Positions 47,408-60,144 of a stretch of 64,000 bases of DNA are shown one piece after another (position 1 is the first letter of the stretch; each line of letters opens with the position of its first letter). Below the pieces are notes generated by a model. That model had not been told where the DNA came from. It did no database searches and was given only the letters and a program-made list of their open reading frames with translations. The translations under genes were made by a program, and so were the position numbers. Origin of the DNA: Coprinopsis marcescibilis (taxonomy: Eukaryota; Basidiomycota; Agaricomycetes; Agaricales; Psathyrellaceae). The stretch spans positions 1 through 64,000 of the forward strand of contig ML210182.1 of NCBI GenBank assembly GCA_004369085.1. Reading direction: 5' to 3'.

Positions 47408-48479
47408 TTAACGCTTTTCGCGCAAACGCTCCTCGATCTCTCCTTTCCTCCTGTTGAGTGCCTCGAGTTTCTCTTCCTTGGTGGCGTCGTAAGTCACCGT
47501 TGCTTGATTGAACCTAAATGAATGGATCAGTGTGACGTCATCCGGTTAAGTCATAGAGCACAAACGGGTTTTCTGGCGATTTCTGGAAGTTCTTGTACAA
47601 CAGATCCTACAGCAAAGAAGTGAGATGCTGCGTGAAAGATACCTATCAGCATCACGGGTGCACACCTTATATTGCTGTAACCTGAGGCCAGGATGCTATG
47701 ATATGAAATGAGATTGCGTTGAGATCCATGAAAGAGCGCAGACTGCACCTCCACTTTGAGATTCGGCAGCTCTCGTTCCGAATACGCCTCATAGGCAGCC
47801 TTGAAATAGCATTAGCCGATCTACTAATGTAGTATGCATTAGTCGCTAGCTACCTTGAACCGTCGCTGTAATTGGATGAGTTATGTCAGGGGCGGGTTTC
47901 ATGAAAGGTGTAAACAATACCGCGTACCTCCGGATGCCTCTCAATGCCCGCGGCCTTCTGTCCTATACTGGCCTTGTCCAGCTTCGCAGTTACAACGTCC
48001 AACAGATCCAGAGCATTGTCGATACCAGTGGCTGTGTAACTCTCAACCTCTTCGTGTGGGTCTTGAGAACTACTTGGTTGTGGAGAACCCGATCCAAGGC
48101 CTCCCGCAGCAATAGCACCAGGTCCAGCAGGTTTGGTATCTTTCTTCTTCTGGCTTGCCTTAGGGGTAGCCTTGACTTTAGCGGGGGCGCTGGCTTCTTC
48201 TTCTGCGAGAAGCCTAGCTGCTTCGGCTTTCCTTGCCAAGTCGGCCTTGCGTTTATCTTCTTGAGCAGCTTTCTTAGCCTTCCCACCTTTCACGTCGCCG
48301 TCGTCCCAGTCTGCAGCAACCTTACGTTCCTGAGGGAATTTTGTTTGAGAAGAGCGACAGCCAGTAACACCTTTTGGACGTACCTTGTCTGCTGCGGCAG
48401 CCTCTGCCTTCTTCGCCTCGTTGTCAGCTTTCTTGGCTTTACCGGACTCCTTTTTTGCGTTTCCTCCCTTGGGTGGCAT
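47408..48479 (-). CDS. CCDC124-like (DUF1014) ribosome-associated protein
   Basis: Seven exons: 48479..48384, 48329..47928, 47865..47854 (12 nt), 47799..47749, 47695..47666, 47606..47566, 47513..47408, giving 245 residues. The N-terminus is Lys/Ala-rich and helical (MPPKGGNAKKESGKAKKA). The centre is a charged linker. The conserved C-terminal domain is assembled from small exons: RRFKAAYEAYSERELPNLK, HPGLRLQQYKDLLYKNFQ, SPENPFNQATVTYDAT and a basic coiled end (EEIEERLREKR-like). CCDC124 and its yeast relative Lso2 bind idle ribosomes and help recovery from dormancy. That role is by homology. The 12-nt exon encodes RRFK. Confidence 0.92.
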
Positions 48480-48916
48480 GTTCGAAGATGTGTTCAGATG
48501 AATAGATGGGGTGGATTTCTGTTAGATGGTACTCGAGACTCTGAGACTCTAATTGAACCGCATCACAGATTAGATCGATGCCTCGCTGCCAAGCTAGAGT
48601 TGACTTACCTGAGCTGTCGTCGTTTCAATATGATTGGGAAATTGGAGGAAAGGAACAAATCAGTTGCGGTCAAGGACTGGAACGACCCTAGCGAAATCGT
48701 CGACGGTTATACTTGTTGGTTTGAAGTATCTGGAGGACTCGGACGTGACTCTGTTAATTTTATCTTATCAGATAACTAAGATCCGTAATCTTATCACGCG
48801 CAAGGTACTGCCAGCGCCTTGGCGCGTCAACGTCATTGACATCGACCTTGACTTAGCACGTCGTACGAGGATGGCGGCCTAATGAAGCAAAGAAGACCTT
48901 CAGTCAAGCCAATCTC
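48480..48916. promoter_or_regulatory. Divergent intergenic region between CCDC124-like and MFS genes
   Basis: 437 bp between divergent start codons; expected to hold both promoters. No exon found. Confidence 0.5.
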
Positions 48917-50769
48917 ATGGACAAGAACAATACTGAACCCAGAACTGACGCGAGAGAGGATTACCACGATGACGAGTTCGAGAGGACACCCCTTATAAGC
49001 TCTGGCTCGGGACGGCCAACAACCCTGGGCTATAGTCAAGGACAGCGACAGACACCATTGCCGCTCGAACAAATGTCAGTTCTCCTGCTGCTGCGGTTCT
49101 GTGAAAGTGTATCTACGTTTTGTATCTTTCCGTTCCTTGAAGAGGTGAGAAGATGGCCGACCCAATTGTAAATCGGTTAACATATGTCCGTGCTGCAGCT
49201 TCTGAGATCTGTTATCGAAGGCGGGGAAGAGCAGGTTGGGTACTATGCTGGATTAATGGTGAGGTTGATTTTTGTATTTTTGAGGATAGTCTAATATCGA
49301 TTTAATTACCTTCAAGGACCTCCTCAGACACTGCCTCTCTCTCTTTACTGTAATGTACTGGAGCCGCATGTCAGATACGATAGGCCGAAAGCCTATTTTG
49401 CTGCTCGGAACGCTGTCCCTCTCAATCTCAATGTTCGCTTTCGGCATGTCTAAATCTTTCTGGACATTGGTGCTCAGGTCAGTCTGAACTGATGTAAGTT
49501 TGTGCACTCCATTGAACATATGTATCTAGCCGCTGCATCTTTACTGCTTTCAACAGTAATGCCGGTGTGTATAGCAATACAGCACACAGGAAACAAGGAT
49601 CTGCTGAATCCCTGTTCTTTTAGGCACAATAAAGACCGTGATAGGCGAGATTACTGATGACACGAATAGGGCTACAGCCTTCGCCCTCCTTCATGTTCCT
49701 TGGGCAGCTGGTACCTCATTTGGGTACGTGGACTGCAGCACCATTTAGGCGATCTACTGACGCGTTGCGTAGCTCATTCATTGGTGGCTGGCTCGTTGGC
49801 ATCGATGTTCTCCCAGGAATCCTCAAGCGCTTTCCGTATCTCCTACCTTGTGGTACCGCTGGGTTAATGGCCCTGGTTGCTACTCTCTGCACTTGGATAC
49901 GGCTACAGGAGGTGAGTGCCTCCCTTGATCTGTGCTTAGGAATGTCTCACGATTCTTCATATAATAGTCACACCCTTCACTCCAGACTAGGTCAAGTCGA
50001 CGCATGGAGACTCTGGTTGAATCCGTCATCAGCGAACCAGTGCCTCCACGTCCACTTCTTCTCGAATTAGTTCGTGATCGCCGAGTGATGGTCCCAGTTC
50101 TCAATTATTCTGTCCTGGCATTCCTTCATACATGCTCTAACACTTTGCTCCCGCTATACCTCGCTCTTCCGGTCAAGCTGGGTGGTCTTGGGCTAAGGCC
50201 CTCAGCAATCGGCACTGTCCTTGGTATCTACGGAGCAGCGAATAGCGTGTTCCAAGCTGTGTTTCTAGGACGCTTCGTTCGAAAATTTGGAGCGAGACGG
50301 GTGTTCATGTGTGCCATCTTGGTCACTGTGCCGTTTTATGGATTGTATGCAGCGAACAGCGTAGTAGCCCTCCGAGTCTCGGCGGGGGAGGACACGATTT
50401 CGGCACACGTTGTCTGTTACTTCATACTTGCCCTACAATTAAGCCTTGCGATGCTCATCGAATGCGGATATGGTCAGTCATCCAGCTCTGAACCTCCCTA
50501 CACTTAGCACTGATAACTTGTATGCGCTAGGCTGCATTTATATTTTCATCACAGCATCTTCGCCAACGAAACACTCGCTAGGATCTACAAACGGCATCGG
50601 CCAGACTGCAGTTTCTGTTGTGCGAGTGATTTCTGCACCATTTGCAGGATCACTACTTTCATATTCTATTCAACATCACTGGTTGGGAGGATATGGGGTG
50701 TACCTCACATTGGCGGCTTGTGGAGCCGCGTCTCTGCTCGTGGCCGCACAGCTTCCTGAAGACGTGTAA
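48917..50769 (+). CDS. MFS transporter (ZIFL/Tpo-like drug:H+ antiporter type)
   Basis: Eight exons: 48917..49144, 49199..49258, 49317..49477, 49530..49564, 49624..49723, 49773..49911, 49968..50472, 50531..50769, giving 488 residues. A polar N-terminus with a DE-rich/di-Leu-like stretch (DDEFERTPLISS) precedes about 12 helices. The MFS loop signature is seen as YWSRMSDTIGRKP, followed by LSRCIFTAFNSNAGTIKT and a second-half GRFVRKFGARR. Related fungal and plant proteins (zinc-induced facilitator-like) export small organic molecules in exchange for protons. The substrate cannot be told from sequence. No biosynthetic cluster surrounds it. Confidence 0.9.
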
Positions 50770-53700
50770 ATCACCCAGATATACCCATATTTCATCGATC
50801 AACTCTATCAGGATGCCTATTAACTCTCATGGGCGTACCGATATTACTTTAATTGATCGTCCCTTGCGTGAATTTGTTTCCACCCACCGACTGGCGCAAG
50901 CGCTCGCAAGGCCAAGTGGATTGAAATGCATCTAAAATAAGGTGAAGTCAAGTCATGTGAATTTTTTTGAGGCAAAAAATCTGCAGGCTAAACGATGTGC
51001 TTCTTTATGTAACTTTATACATGTGCGAGAGTGGTCTAATTTTTGGGCAGCTTGTGCCCGTCCGGGAATTGAGTCGAGACTCAAGCGCCGCGTAACAAGA
51101 ATAGCTCTCTAGACTCTTAACTCCTGTTCCCGTGTGGCTTCCATCCCCGGCGACTGACTTTACAGTGCTCAAAAGTGTTACCTAGAGCAACGGCCGATTT
51201 TGCCTCTTCTTTGACCTCACCTGCTTCAAATCGCTGGTAAGCGCCGAAGCCCCTATCTAACGCGCGACTTGGTTCGCTCTGAGCCTCCCTCCAACCAACA
51301 CTCGTAGACGACATGCCCCGTCATCAAATTTAGACAATCGGACACGTACTCTTCTCGCAAAGCGAAAGTAACACTCGCGACGTGCGGCATTGGCGGAGTC
51401 TGGGAGTTAGTTTGCAACACGATCGGACAACTGAGTCTTGACCTTAGACTTAATAGTCAGAATTCCTTGCATGGCTCGTATGGGTGTCAGCAGCCGACAT
51501 TTGCTGACACTGAATCTCCTATGGCTGTCCCAGAGAAGGGGAGATGATTCCTTTTTGGACTTATCACCTGCGGGCTCCCGAGGATATAACGAGTAGAATG
51601 CTGTAGCTGAGGGCAGGTTTACCTTGTGTCAACTTATAGACTCTCCTCCAGGCACTGCATACTCGATTGATTACGAAGTTGGCGGCTCCAGCAAGGCGAG
51701 CTTGCGTGCCAAGCGCCGAGCTAGGGCTTTGTCCTAACGGACGCTCCGGCTCTCGGCCCCGCCCATTTCCTCTTTCGCATCCCTCCTGTCATACTGAACC
51801 CCCATCATGTCAACTAGATCCTCGTCAGACATCCTGCAATAAAATTCGAGACGCAAGATTTCGTTTCCTCGCTTTTCTGCTCCTTCCCCTCATCCTCGCA
51901 GTAGCACATCGCTACCTGCCCTCCTCCGGTCTGCTCTCTCATCCTTTTTCCTCCCACCCATCCTCCCCTCACAGCGTCTGCTTTGGTGTCTTTCGCGTCC
52001 CCTCGTCGTAGCCTTTCGCTCGACCTGGGGCAGCCGGGCCATCTCAGCGATGCTTGAGACCCCGATCATGCCGCTTCAAATCTTTCCTTCGCCCCCTCGT
52101 TCCTCTCCGTCTCGGTTGACTTTCATCAACCTCCCTTACCTCTCGTCTCAGGGCTTTCATTGCCCCTCATCCCAAGGGAATAGGACGAGGCTCTCTCTCT
52201 TCATCGCTCGCTGGCTATTCCAGCTTTGCTCACGCGGCATCCGGTGTCTTACCCCCCAACCTCGGAATCTACCAGCCTTCAGGCCCCTAACTTCCGTTGT
52301 ACTATTCGTTACCATTACTATTCCCTGCATCCCTGCTCATAATTCTAATATTTCTCTCATCCCCTGAGCCCCAGTCCGTAAATACAAAGCTAGTCTTGGT
52401 AATTGTTGTTTTCTCTGCCTGGTTAGCGTTTCAGGGTTAGTTTTGGCCTATGTATATTTTGGCAGTGAATGAATGGGCGTGGACTAGTATTAATTTGATT
52501 CCTCAGTTGCGTGCACAGTGTAAATATGTCACTTATTAGAGAGCTCCTCACGGCAGACTACAAATTGTGATTGGGCTGTCCTGCAATGGCTGATGTTTCC
52601 GAGAGTCGGTTTGCAGAAAGTGGCATGATGCATGCGCTGTTAAACAAGGAGGAGAGCCAGTAGAGGTAGTAGCATGGCTCATCTCGGGAATTGACGCAAA
52701 CGTAGTAGATCATGTAATCGAATACCCTGGGGCAAAACCCACCGGAATGCTCAAAATACTATCATTTGTCCGGGGTCCGAGGCGCACATACGGCTTTCAA
52801 GCCGCTGTATAGCTCAAGAGTCCTGGCTATCCTTTGTTCAGGATATTAAATTCGGACTCAAACGGCAAGTGAGGGGCACATGATGCGCGCAGGCCTGAAG
52901 CCTGACAGTGGGCATCGTCGACCTTAACAATAGAGAGTTGGAGCTTCGCCTTTAGGTACATGGTATCGACCTTCTTCCTGTCGTATTAACTATGGGCGTT
53001 GAAGGGGTGGATGGTCACGACATTTTAGCGTGTTCGGCGATGAAACAGTCGCGATTTATGTGTTTCGCGCTTGACTTTACTGAGACGAAAATGCCACATA
53101 CGTCTTAGCACGAGCACTTCTCTTTTTCATGCTTTAACATTAAATATGTCACACGTGTTTCACAACAAAAGTATCCTTGGGCCATCGATACCCATTTGGA
53201 ACGGTTCAAGATCCGGCATATGAAGCCCGGGCATGACGCGTGGTGCGACAACACTTCTACGTTTCAGAGCGGCGTTATATACATTCACAACTTGCGGGCT
53301 AGCTGCTAGCTTCAGAATTTTTAGACAAGACCTAATGCGATTACGACCTGGGACGGCATTACCCACAGTTGCCAGTAAGCGTCACCGATGTATGTATAAT
53401 CTTGCGCCAGATCTCGAGGACCGAGATGAATCAGGGTTCCCGTGACGTATTACGAGGATAGTAGTAAGCTCGGGTAAAGCTACCTCAGGCTGCCGTGAGG
53501 ACGTGGAATGGGGTGTGGAATCGGGCTGTTGCCCCAGGAGATTTCCAGGTTCACGGGCAGGAACAAAGGGCCTCGGAGCCGCGCCGTTGTGGGGTCCGGA
53601 TTCTTTGGTTAAAAATGTCGGGCGAGGCTGGACCTCAGTCCGTTGTCCGAGGGTCGACTTCTGGATTCAACTGCGCGTCGAGGAGTACACGATTGCCAAT

Positions 53701-55311
53701 GGAAACCGGCCCCAAGAAGCTGGTTCAAGGTTGTCCTTTGCTACTGGACAGCTCCATCAATTAGTAAAGCCAGTTCGAAGTTCTGCCAAAACGCCGCCCA
53801 ACATGTGCCAAGCCCCGGATCTCGAGAGTAACCATCCATCGATAAGTAGATTGGGAAAGAAAAGAACTGACTGATTTAGCTGTAATATTCACAGGATGGC
53901 TGCCTAAAGCCACGAGGGCACGGGTGCTTCCTTGCATAGACCACATCCGTGGTTGATTAATTGAAAGAAACGTCAATCATCACAAAGCCCCGTAGTAATG
54001 CGGGGTAATTGACTTTAGACGTCCCCACCTTCGTCACTGTAGCTCGCCACGGAGCTTTGGACGTCACATCAACTTGAAACGTGTCATTGGTTCGGAAATT
54101 CCTTGTCAGTAATGAGCTGAAGGAAGAGTGGGAAAGCATGTTTCCTTGGCCATGCGCTCTCGTTTCGAGTTCCTGCACGGTCGATGGGTCGAGGGTTGTC
54201 AACTCTTCGACCACAGCCCTGAATTGAGATCCGAGTGCCAAGTTAGGTCTGCAAAGATTGGCAAGAAAGGCACCTCTAATTCAACGCGCGAATGTCGCTT
54301 AAATGCGGCTTACCTTTCCTTCAAACCGATTTCTTTCCGGAGAACGGACTGCAACGGTCTCGCGCGCTCCGAGCTCCGCTGGAAACGCTGGGAGTGGCAT
54401 CTGTATCGTTGTGGCCTTTTTTGAAATTCAAATTCAAACCAACTCGTATGAGGAAAGAATTGGTTTTCGGCGCCAAGGTTGACGGATTGTATCCCGCGAT
54501 TATTGCGCACCTTTTTGCGGTGGCGCTTTGTGAACAGACAAAGGCAGGTTTACTTGCCATGCCACTCGGCGTCAATGCGATTCATCGGTGTCGTCGGAAT
54601 GTCGGGCAGAATGGAGGATTGGGGAAGCGATGAATCATGATGCATGGATCAGGAGGTGATCCATAAATTTATAGACACCAACAAGGCAACCAACGAAACC
54701 AACTCATAAAGCCGTCTTCAACGTTCCTTCCAGCCCATACCCCACAGCTGCTTTGCCGGTTCTTCTGCGATTGGGCCAAGATTTCGACAAGCACCTGCTT
54801 CGTTGACGTATCCCGGATCTCCAAGGAGTCAACAATTCACAACTCCGTTCACGTTCCGTTGCCATAGGAAGTCGACGTGTCCTGCGTGTTCAGCGCTCAG
54901 GCTTTGCCGGAGAGGTGTAAGTAAAGCTGGCTTTATCATCCTTGAAGCTTGGAGTCTGATTCGATTTTCCTGAAGCAGTTGAATATACGAAGACGACGAG
55001 TCGACGTTTCGGTGACTCGGCAAGCGGCCGCGAAAGCACACGACAAGCTCCCGAGGCGCTACACCCGAGAAAATCCAGTGCACCCCAGTGTGAATACGCC
55101 GTAGTCGCCAAAAGGCCGATAACGCGTGAAATAGTGGCCTAGGAGTGTGTTTAAGGACACATTTCGGCTGGTCAGAGCCCTCGTTGGCCGGCTTTTGTTT
55201 CGTCTCCCACGAAAGACCGAGTAGCGCCGACAGAAAACATAAAACTCGCCCAGCATTCCAGGCTCACAGTTCTCCCAGTTCTATGCTCGGGCAAGCCAGG
55301 CTTTATTGGCC
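50770..55311. other. Gene-poor 4.5-kb interval
   Basis: The longest stretch without a supported gene. 51690-52350 is strongly pyrimidine-rich on the plus strand, like a long 5' untranslated region, and holds a 105-codon frame (52050..52367) without a recognisable domain. Around 53500-54600 short frames occur on both strands with no family match. No tRNA, transposon protein or terminal repeats were found. It may hold a long upstream leader, a non-coding RNA or old decayed sequence. Confidence 0.45.
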
Positions 55312-57713
55312 ATGGTTTTGTCGCGGGACGGGGGCACAAAGTCATCACAGTCGCAGGTGACAAAGGTGTCTGCCCAACCAGAAACAAAACCAACCCCCGC
55401 CGCTCTTGGGCCTGATATGACATCAGCAACAACCACTTCACCGACAACGACTCCCATACCAATAGCCGTCGCCAACTCGACGTCGACGGCCACTACAGCT
55501 TCTGCGCTGTCTTCGTTTCCAGCCTTATCGACGTCTTCCACTTCATCGACCTCTCAGAATGGCCCTATATCGAGCAGTCGCAGGTCCAAGGAGAGGAAGC
55601 GGGGCGTTGTTCATATGGAAGAGCTGCCCGGGATGCGAGTAGGCCCTGATGACGGCCCCTGGCCAAAGGAGTATGAAATTCTGGAAACGGAGGAGGACGT
55701 TTGGAAGGAGCTAAGGACATTGGCGAGACCCCATCGTGCCGTTTTCATCAACGACACAGGGCACACATCCAGGCCGGACGACGGACAACCACTTCCAACC
55801 ATCGACGACAAGAACCCCTTACCCAGCTCAACCAACGCCCGGGTGACTCTAGTGGACAGCATCAACTTTCAGCCCTGCCGCAATCTCAAGACGCAGGACC
55901 GATATGTAGTCACTCAGCTCAATGTCCATGGCGAACTCTGGACACTGACCGGTGTATTCGATGGTGTGTTCGCCACGGCATTGGGTTTTCTCCCCTATAA
56001 TAACTCTTATTTTAGGCCATCTGGGCGACGTAACAGTCGAGCATGTCTCCCACCATCTCCCCATCATCATCCACGAGTTCCTCAGGAAAAATCTACCCGG
56101 TCCATCGAGCGAGCATCCACTCGATCCCAATTTCATCGCAGTTTTGTTCCAGAAGGCCATCCTCGCTTTTGACGATGCGATTGCTCACGATGTCCTGGAT
56201 CTCTTTGGCGGGTCCGTCGACAAGCTGAACGAATATTCCGATTCGGATATACGCAATATCATCAACGATAGCATGCACGCCGCGCAACGAGGATACGGGT
56301 CATCTAACCCCAACGGCGGGTCCGGCGAGAACTGGAGAAAGGCGAGGCTGTGCATGTATGGCACGACTGCCCTCGTTGCTCTCGTCGATCCAAAGGGAGA
56401 GGGCCTGTGGGTAGCTAATTTGGGCGATTGTGTGGGTATATTGGTCACTGAAGCGGTTACCATTGATGAGGACTCCGATGGAGGCGATAGCGACACAAGT
56501 CCTGAACGAACGGTTGTCGGGGAGTCAGAGTGGGCAGTGGAAGTGTTGACGACTGTGCATAACAGCGACAATATGGATGAAGTTAAGAGAATCATGAAGG
56601 AGCATCCTGGGGAGGACGATACATGCTTTGTGGATGGTCGTGTGCTTGGTGCGATGGCACCGACTAGATGTATGCACTTCTTTTCCTTCTCCTTGGAGCA
56701 TATATTGACCATTTCCTTCAGGTCTCGGAGATATTCCATTCAAGCAACCTCCTGAATTCACCAGGCGGGTTTTTTACAACCTCTATCCGTTTGTTAACAA
56801 GAAGGGACCCTGGGAGGAATTCCTATTAAAGAACAAGACTCCGCCATATATCAGTGCGGAGGCAGAGGTTGTGTACAGAAACCTTTCTGAACAAGACCGA
56901 GATCGAGTTCCCCACCCGAATGGCACTCCGGCCACTGGCAAACGCAGGTCGCGACTCTCCGCAGCTCTCAAGCTCGAGAAACTTGCGGCAGGAATCAAGA
57001 AGAAGGATAAAAAGAATGGAAAGAAGGTCTTGAAGAAGGTTGTGAAGCAACGCTATCTTATACTCGCATCCGACGGGTTCAGCGACCTCTGTTCCACAGG
57101 CGGAGGCATTGACAGAATAGTCAGGAGTTGGGCTAGGGAGATGTCGCAATTGGGATGTCCTGGAAAGGAAATAGAAGAGACTCGTGCCAAACTGCGGGAA
57201 AGGGATTTAGCCATGAGCGTCGCGGCAGAGACGGCTACGATTTCTGAGGCAGAAAAGCCTGCACCCCCTGCTGTCGGGCTGATCATCGACACATCCATTG
57301 CTACTGTTGCTGTTCCCGCTACCGCCGCCAATCAGCCCGATCTTCGACCCAACTCCCCTGGCAGTCCTACATCCCCTGTGCCGTTTACAGGGAATTCGTT
57401 TTCCTCGTCGATGGGATCTTTAACTATCCCAGCCGTCGAGTCTAATGAAGCGCCGCCGTTACAGCAAACTCCACAGACACAAGTCGCCATGCCTGTCCTG
57501 CCCAAAGAGACAAGCTCTAAACCCCACAGACCGCCATTGCCACGAACCAACAAGTCTTACCATTGCACTTCGTCGTCGAACATGGCGTTGCGGCTTTTAA
57601 GACGCGTGCTCAGCGGTGAGGAGAGGAACAACGACAGGGTCGCGAAAGCCTTGACTGTCGATATGGATGTTTCATGGGTGGACGATACTGCCATAGTCGT
57701 GGTTGGCATATGA
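55312..57713 (+). CDS. PP2C-type protein phosphatase with long insertions
   Basis: Three exons: 55312..55963, 56016..56669, 56722..57713, giving 765 residues. The first 100 residues are Ser/Thr-rich. PP2C motifs follow in order: QDRYVVTQL, TGVFDGHLGD (the first splice falls inside DG|H), GTTALVALV with LWVANLGD, RCLGDIPFK (second splice) and YLILASDGFSDL, ending DDTAIVVVG. The metal-binding Asp residues appear present. Unusual points are GDC where most members have GDS, a Lys-rich insertion (IKKKDKKNGKKVLKK), and a Pro/Ser-rich insertion of about 130 residues before the final motif. The layout is closest to mitochondrial/PDH-phosphatase-like PP2Cs, but no clear targeting peptide is seen. Substrate unknown. 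Confidence 0.88.
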
Positions 57714-58811
57714 CATTCGGGTCGTCAATCCCTGGTTTAAAGCCTTTATTGAATGGGATTTGTTATTTATTTTGGTTGTGTTCGTGTGGGGGTAATAATT
57801 AGTACGCTTCTCTTCGTTTTATTTGGGCTTGGTCTAATTATTTTCGATTGTTGGTTTCTGCGGCAGTTATTCTTTGCTTCGTTCTTTCTTTCGATTAACA
57901 CCAGATTTCCTTGATAACAGTCTATGCACTACGACCTTACTTCTGGTCGCTTTCCTTTGGTTGTGACCTTCGTCGGTCGATCACTGTTACCTATCCTTAT
58001 TTTCTGGAACTGTTTTGCTGTTTTGGGCAACCGCTTTCGCATCGTAGCTTTTCACCAGCAAGTCTTGTCACACGCATACATACATCCGTCATCCATTCGT
58101 TCACCTCATTTTCTGCATATCGCAATTGCCACTACATACATACAATATCATAGTCACCCGATTTCTCGCTTTCCTCTCTGTGTCCCTTCATCGCATCACC
58201 TACATATAGCACATACATAACACATTGACTCTGTTTTCCAGCTCTTTTTCTTGTTGATTTTCCGTGGTTTATTTGCAAGATACCTCATGACCAATATAAT
58301 GCCTATTCATTAAATCTTGTTGTGTTTTCAGGGCGTCGGTTATGTTACGGATGGAGCCAGCTCTGGCGATTAGCTCTACATTCATATCCGCCGCTCGGCA
58401 ACGTCGAATACTAGCTGTCCTTGGTCGCTGTCTGCCACGTCCCACTCGTTCCTCACGAAACCATGTCGTCGAGCCCTTACTATGGCTAACAAAAAGCAGT
58501 CATGATTATGTACTTTCAAACAGCATGCCGATGACTTCAATGGCCGCAAGCAGTGCCAGGTAATAACCCCGATCTGATGGCTACCGTCGGTATATAAGGC
58601 AATGAATAGGGCAGCTTGTTCATCAGTTTGCCTGGAGCAGCTGCCAATAATCTCAAGGTACGTGCTTCACCGCTAATCTCTGCCTTGAAAAATGGCCAAC
58701 CCCCTCGTTTTCGTAGGGCTGGACCCAATTAGATAGCACTCGTAAGCGTCTCTTCACTGATCAACTAGAAGGCTAAAGCTCACATACCACTCCAGAAATC
58801 AATTTACAATC
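57714..58811. other. Intergenic: phosphatase 3' flank and promoter of a small secreted-protein gene
   Basis: T-rich 3' flank to about 58300, with CATA-type short repeats near 58070-58150. No supported exon. Confidence 0.5.
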
Positions 58812-59435
58812 ATGTTTTATTCATACAACCTTGCCATCATTTCCTGTCTCGTTCTCTGCGTGACTAGCGTGTTTGCGCTTCCCATTGTGCGTAATTTCGT
58901 CCCTTGCACCGTTCTGCAGCCTGTAACCAATCAAGTAGAGCGTTGATCGCACCTCTGAATCCCTACTCGCCCGAAATGAAGTCGACCCAGAGCTAGATCT
59001 TCTTGTCCGCGAATTCCTGGTAGAGTGGAACCATCTAGAAGCACGTCACAACCCGACTTGGGATGAGGCGTACGAACGATCGGATATGGACGTAGAGGAG
59101 TTGGAACGGAGGGCTCCTACGGGGTCTCCTAGGGTAAGTGTTGCGGTGCCCCTTCTCCCTGAAGCCCGGTCGGACTGATTTGATTTTTTGTCATTTAGCG
59201 TAGAAGACACTGTGGGTCCAGAGCAAGTGCGAGTCTGCGTAGGGATGCCGAGCGTCTGCGGAAGCTGAAGGTAAGTTAAACTTTTAGATCCATTCGAAAA
59301 CACCAACTCACGACGCAAGACAAGGCGGCTGCAGCAAAGAAGTCCGGCAGCGCCGCTGTTAGTTCATCACTCTTCATATGCCCCTGTTATCTTTAACACC
59401 AGTTTGTCAGACAGGAACCACAGACACCCCAGTAG
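58812..59435 (+). CDS. Small secreted protein, unknown function
   Basis: Proposed exons: 58812..58886, 58939..59133, 59199..59270, 59325..59357, 59403..59435, giving 135 residues with consistent phases. The first exon encodes little more than a signal peptide (MFYSYNLAIISCLVLCVTSVFA). The mature part has an acidic helical stretch (DPELDLLVREFLVEWN, DMDVEELERR) and then a basic Ser/Arg/Lys/Ala-rich end (RRRHCGSRASASLRRD, AAAAKKSGSAA). No known family. Boundaries of the last two small exons are the weakest. Small secreted proteins of this kind are common in Agaricomycetes; an effector role is only a guess. Confidence 0.6.
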
Positions 59436-60144
59436 CTCGTAGCAAGGTCGATGACGGGTCCGAGGTGACATTGGAACAATCTGAACCGAAACACGTCTGT
59501 CTTCTGTTTCCCTTCCTCTAAAGCTCCACACCTAACCTGCTCAATGCAGTCAACCGCAATTACCAGATTCAAGAGACGAATGCACTGTATCGTGAAGCAC
59601 GGGATCACTAGGTGTTACAAGAAGGCCAGCTCACCGATTTCGACCATCGAGAACGCCTTGTGATTTGTATGCAACTCCGCCACTCGACCTGTACCAGTAG
59701 TTTTTGTGATGGTGGTCGTGGATTCAGTTTATTCGAATTCCATCGGGTTATGATCTTTGATTGGCACATTCGCGGATGAGAAGAATATGCATACTGTACC
59801 CTTGAGCTTCTCCATATCCCGGATCAAGGCTGCTGCAGGACTTCGGAATCCTAGTATCTGTCCGGTTCTGTCGCCTCATCATGAACCGGCTCATGGGAGA
59901 AATATGAAGGCCTGACAAGCCGCTACCTCTACAGCATAAGTACAAAATACCTACTTACCAAAGCCCATCCTAAACGACTCGTGTGTATGTCGAATCTTGC
60001 AGCCATCGAACGGTGGTGACGTATCGTGCCAACGCCTCTTGTTCCGAACCATCATCGGAAGGATGTATTTATAGGGGCGTCCTCTCCCTCCAGCGCCATC
60101 ATCCCAAGCTCGGATCTTGGCCCCCACCCTGAACTCGAACCTTC
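59436..60144. other. Intergenic: upstream of the mitochondrial carrier
   Basis: 709 bp with no exon I can support. Short frames on both strands show no family resemblance. Confidence 0.45.

Noticed and set aside
50770..55311. Transposon in the gene-poor interval
   Set aside because: No transposase, reverse transcriptase, terminal repeat or target-site duplication could be seen.
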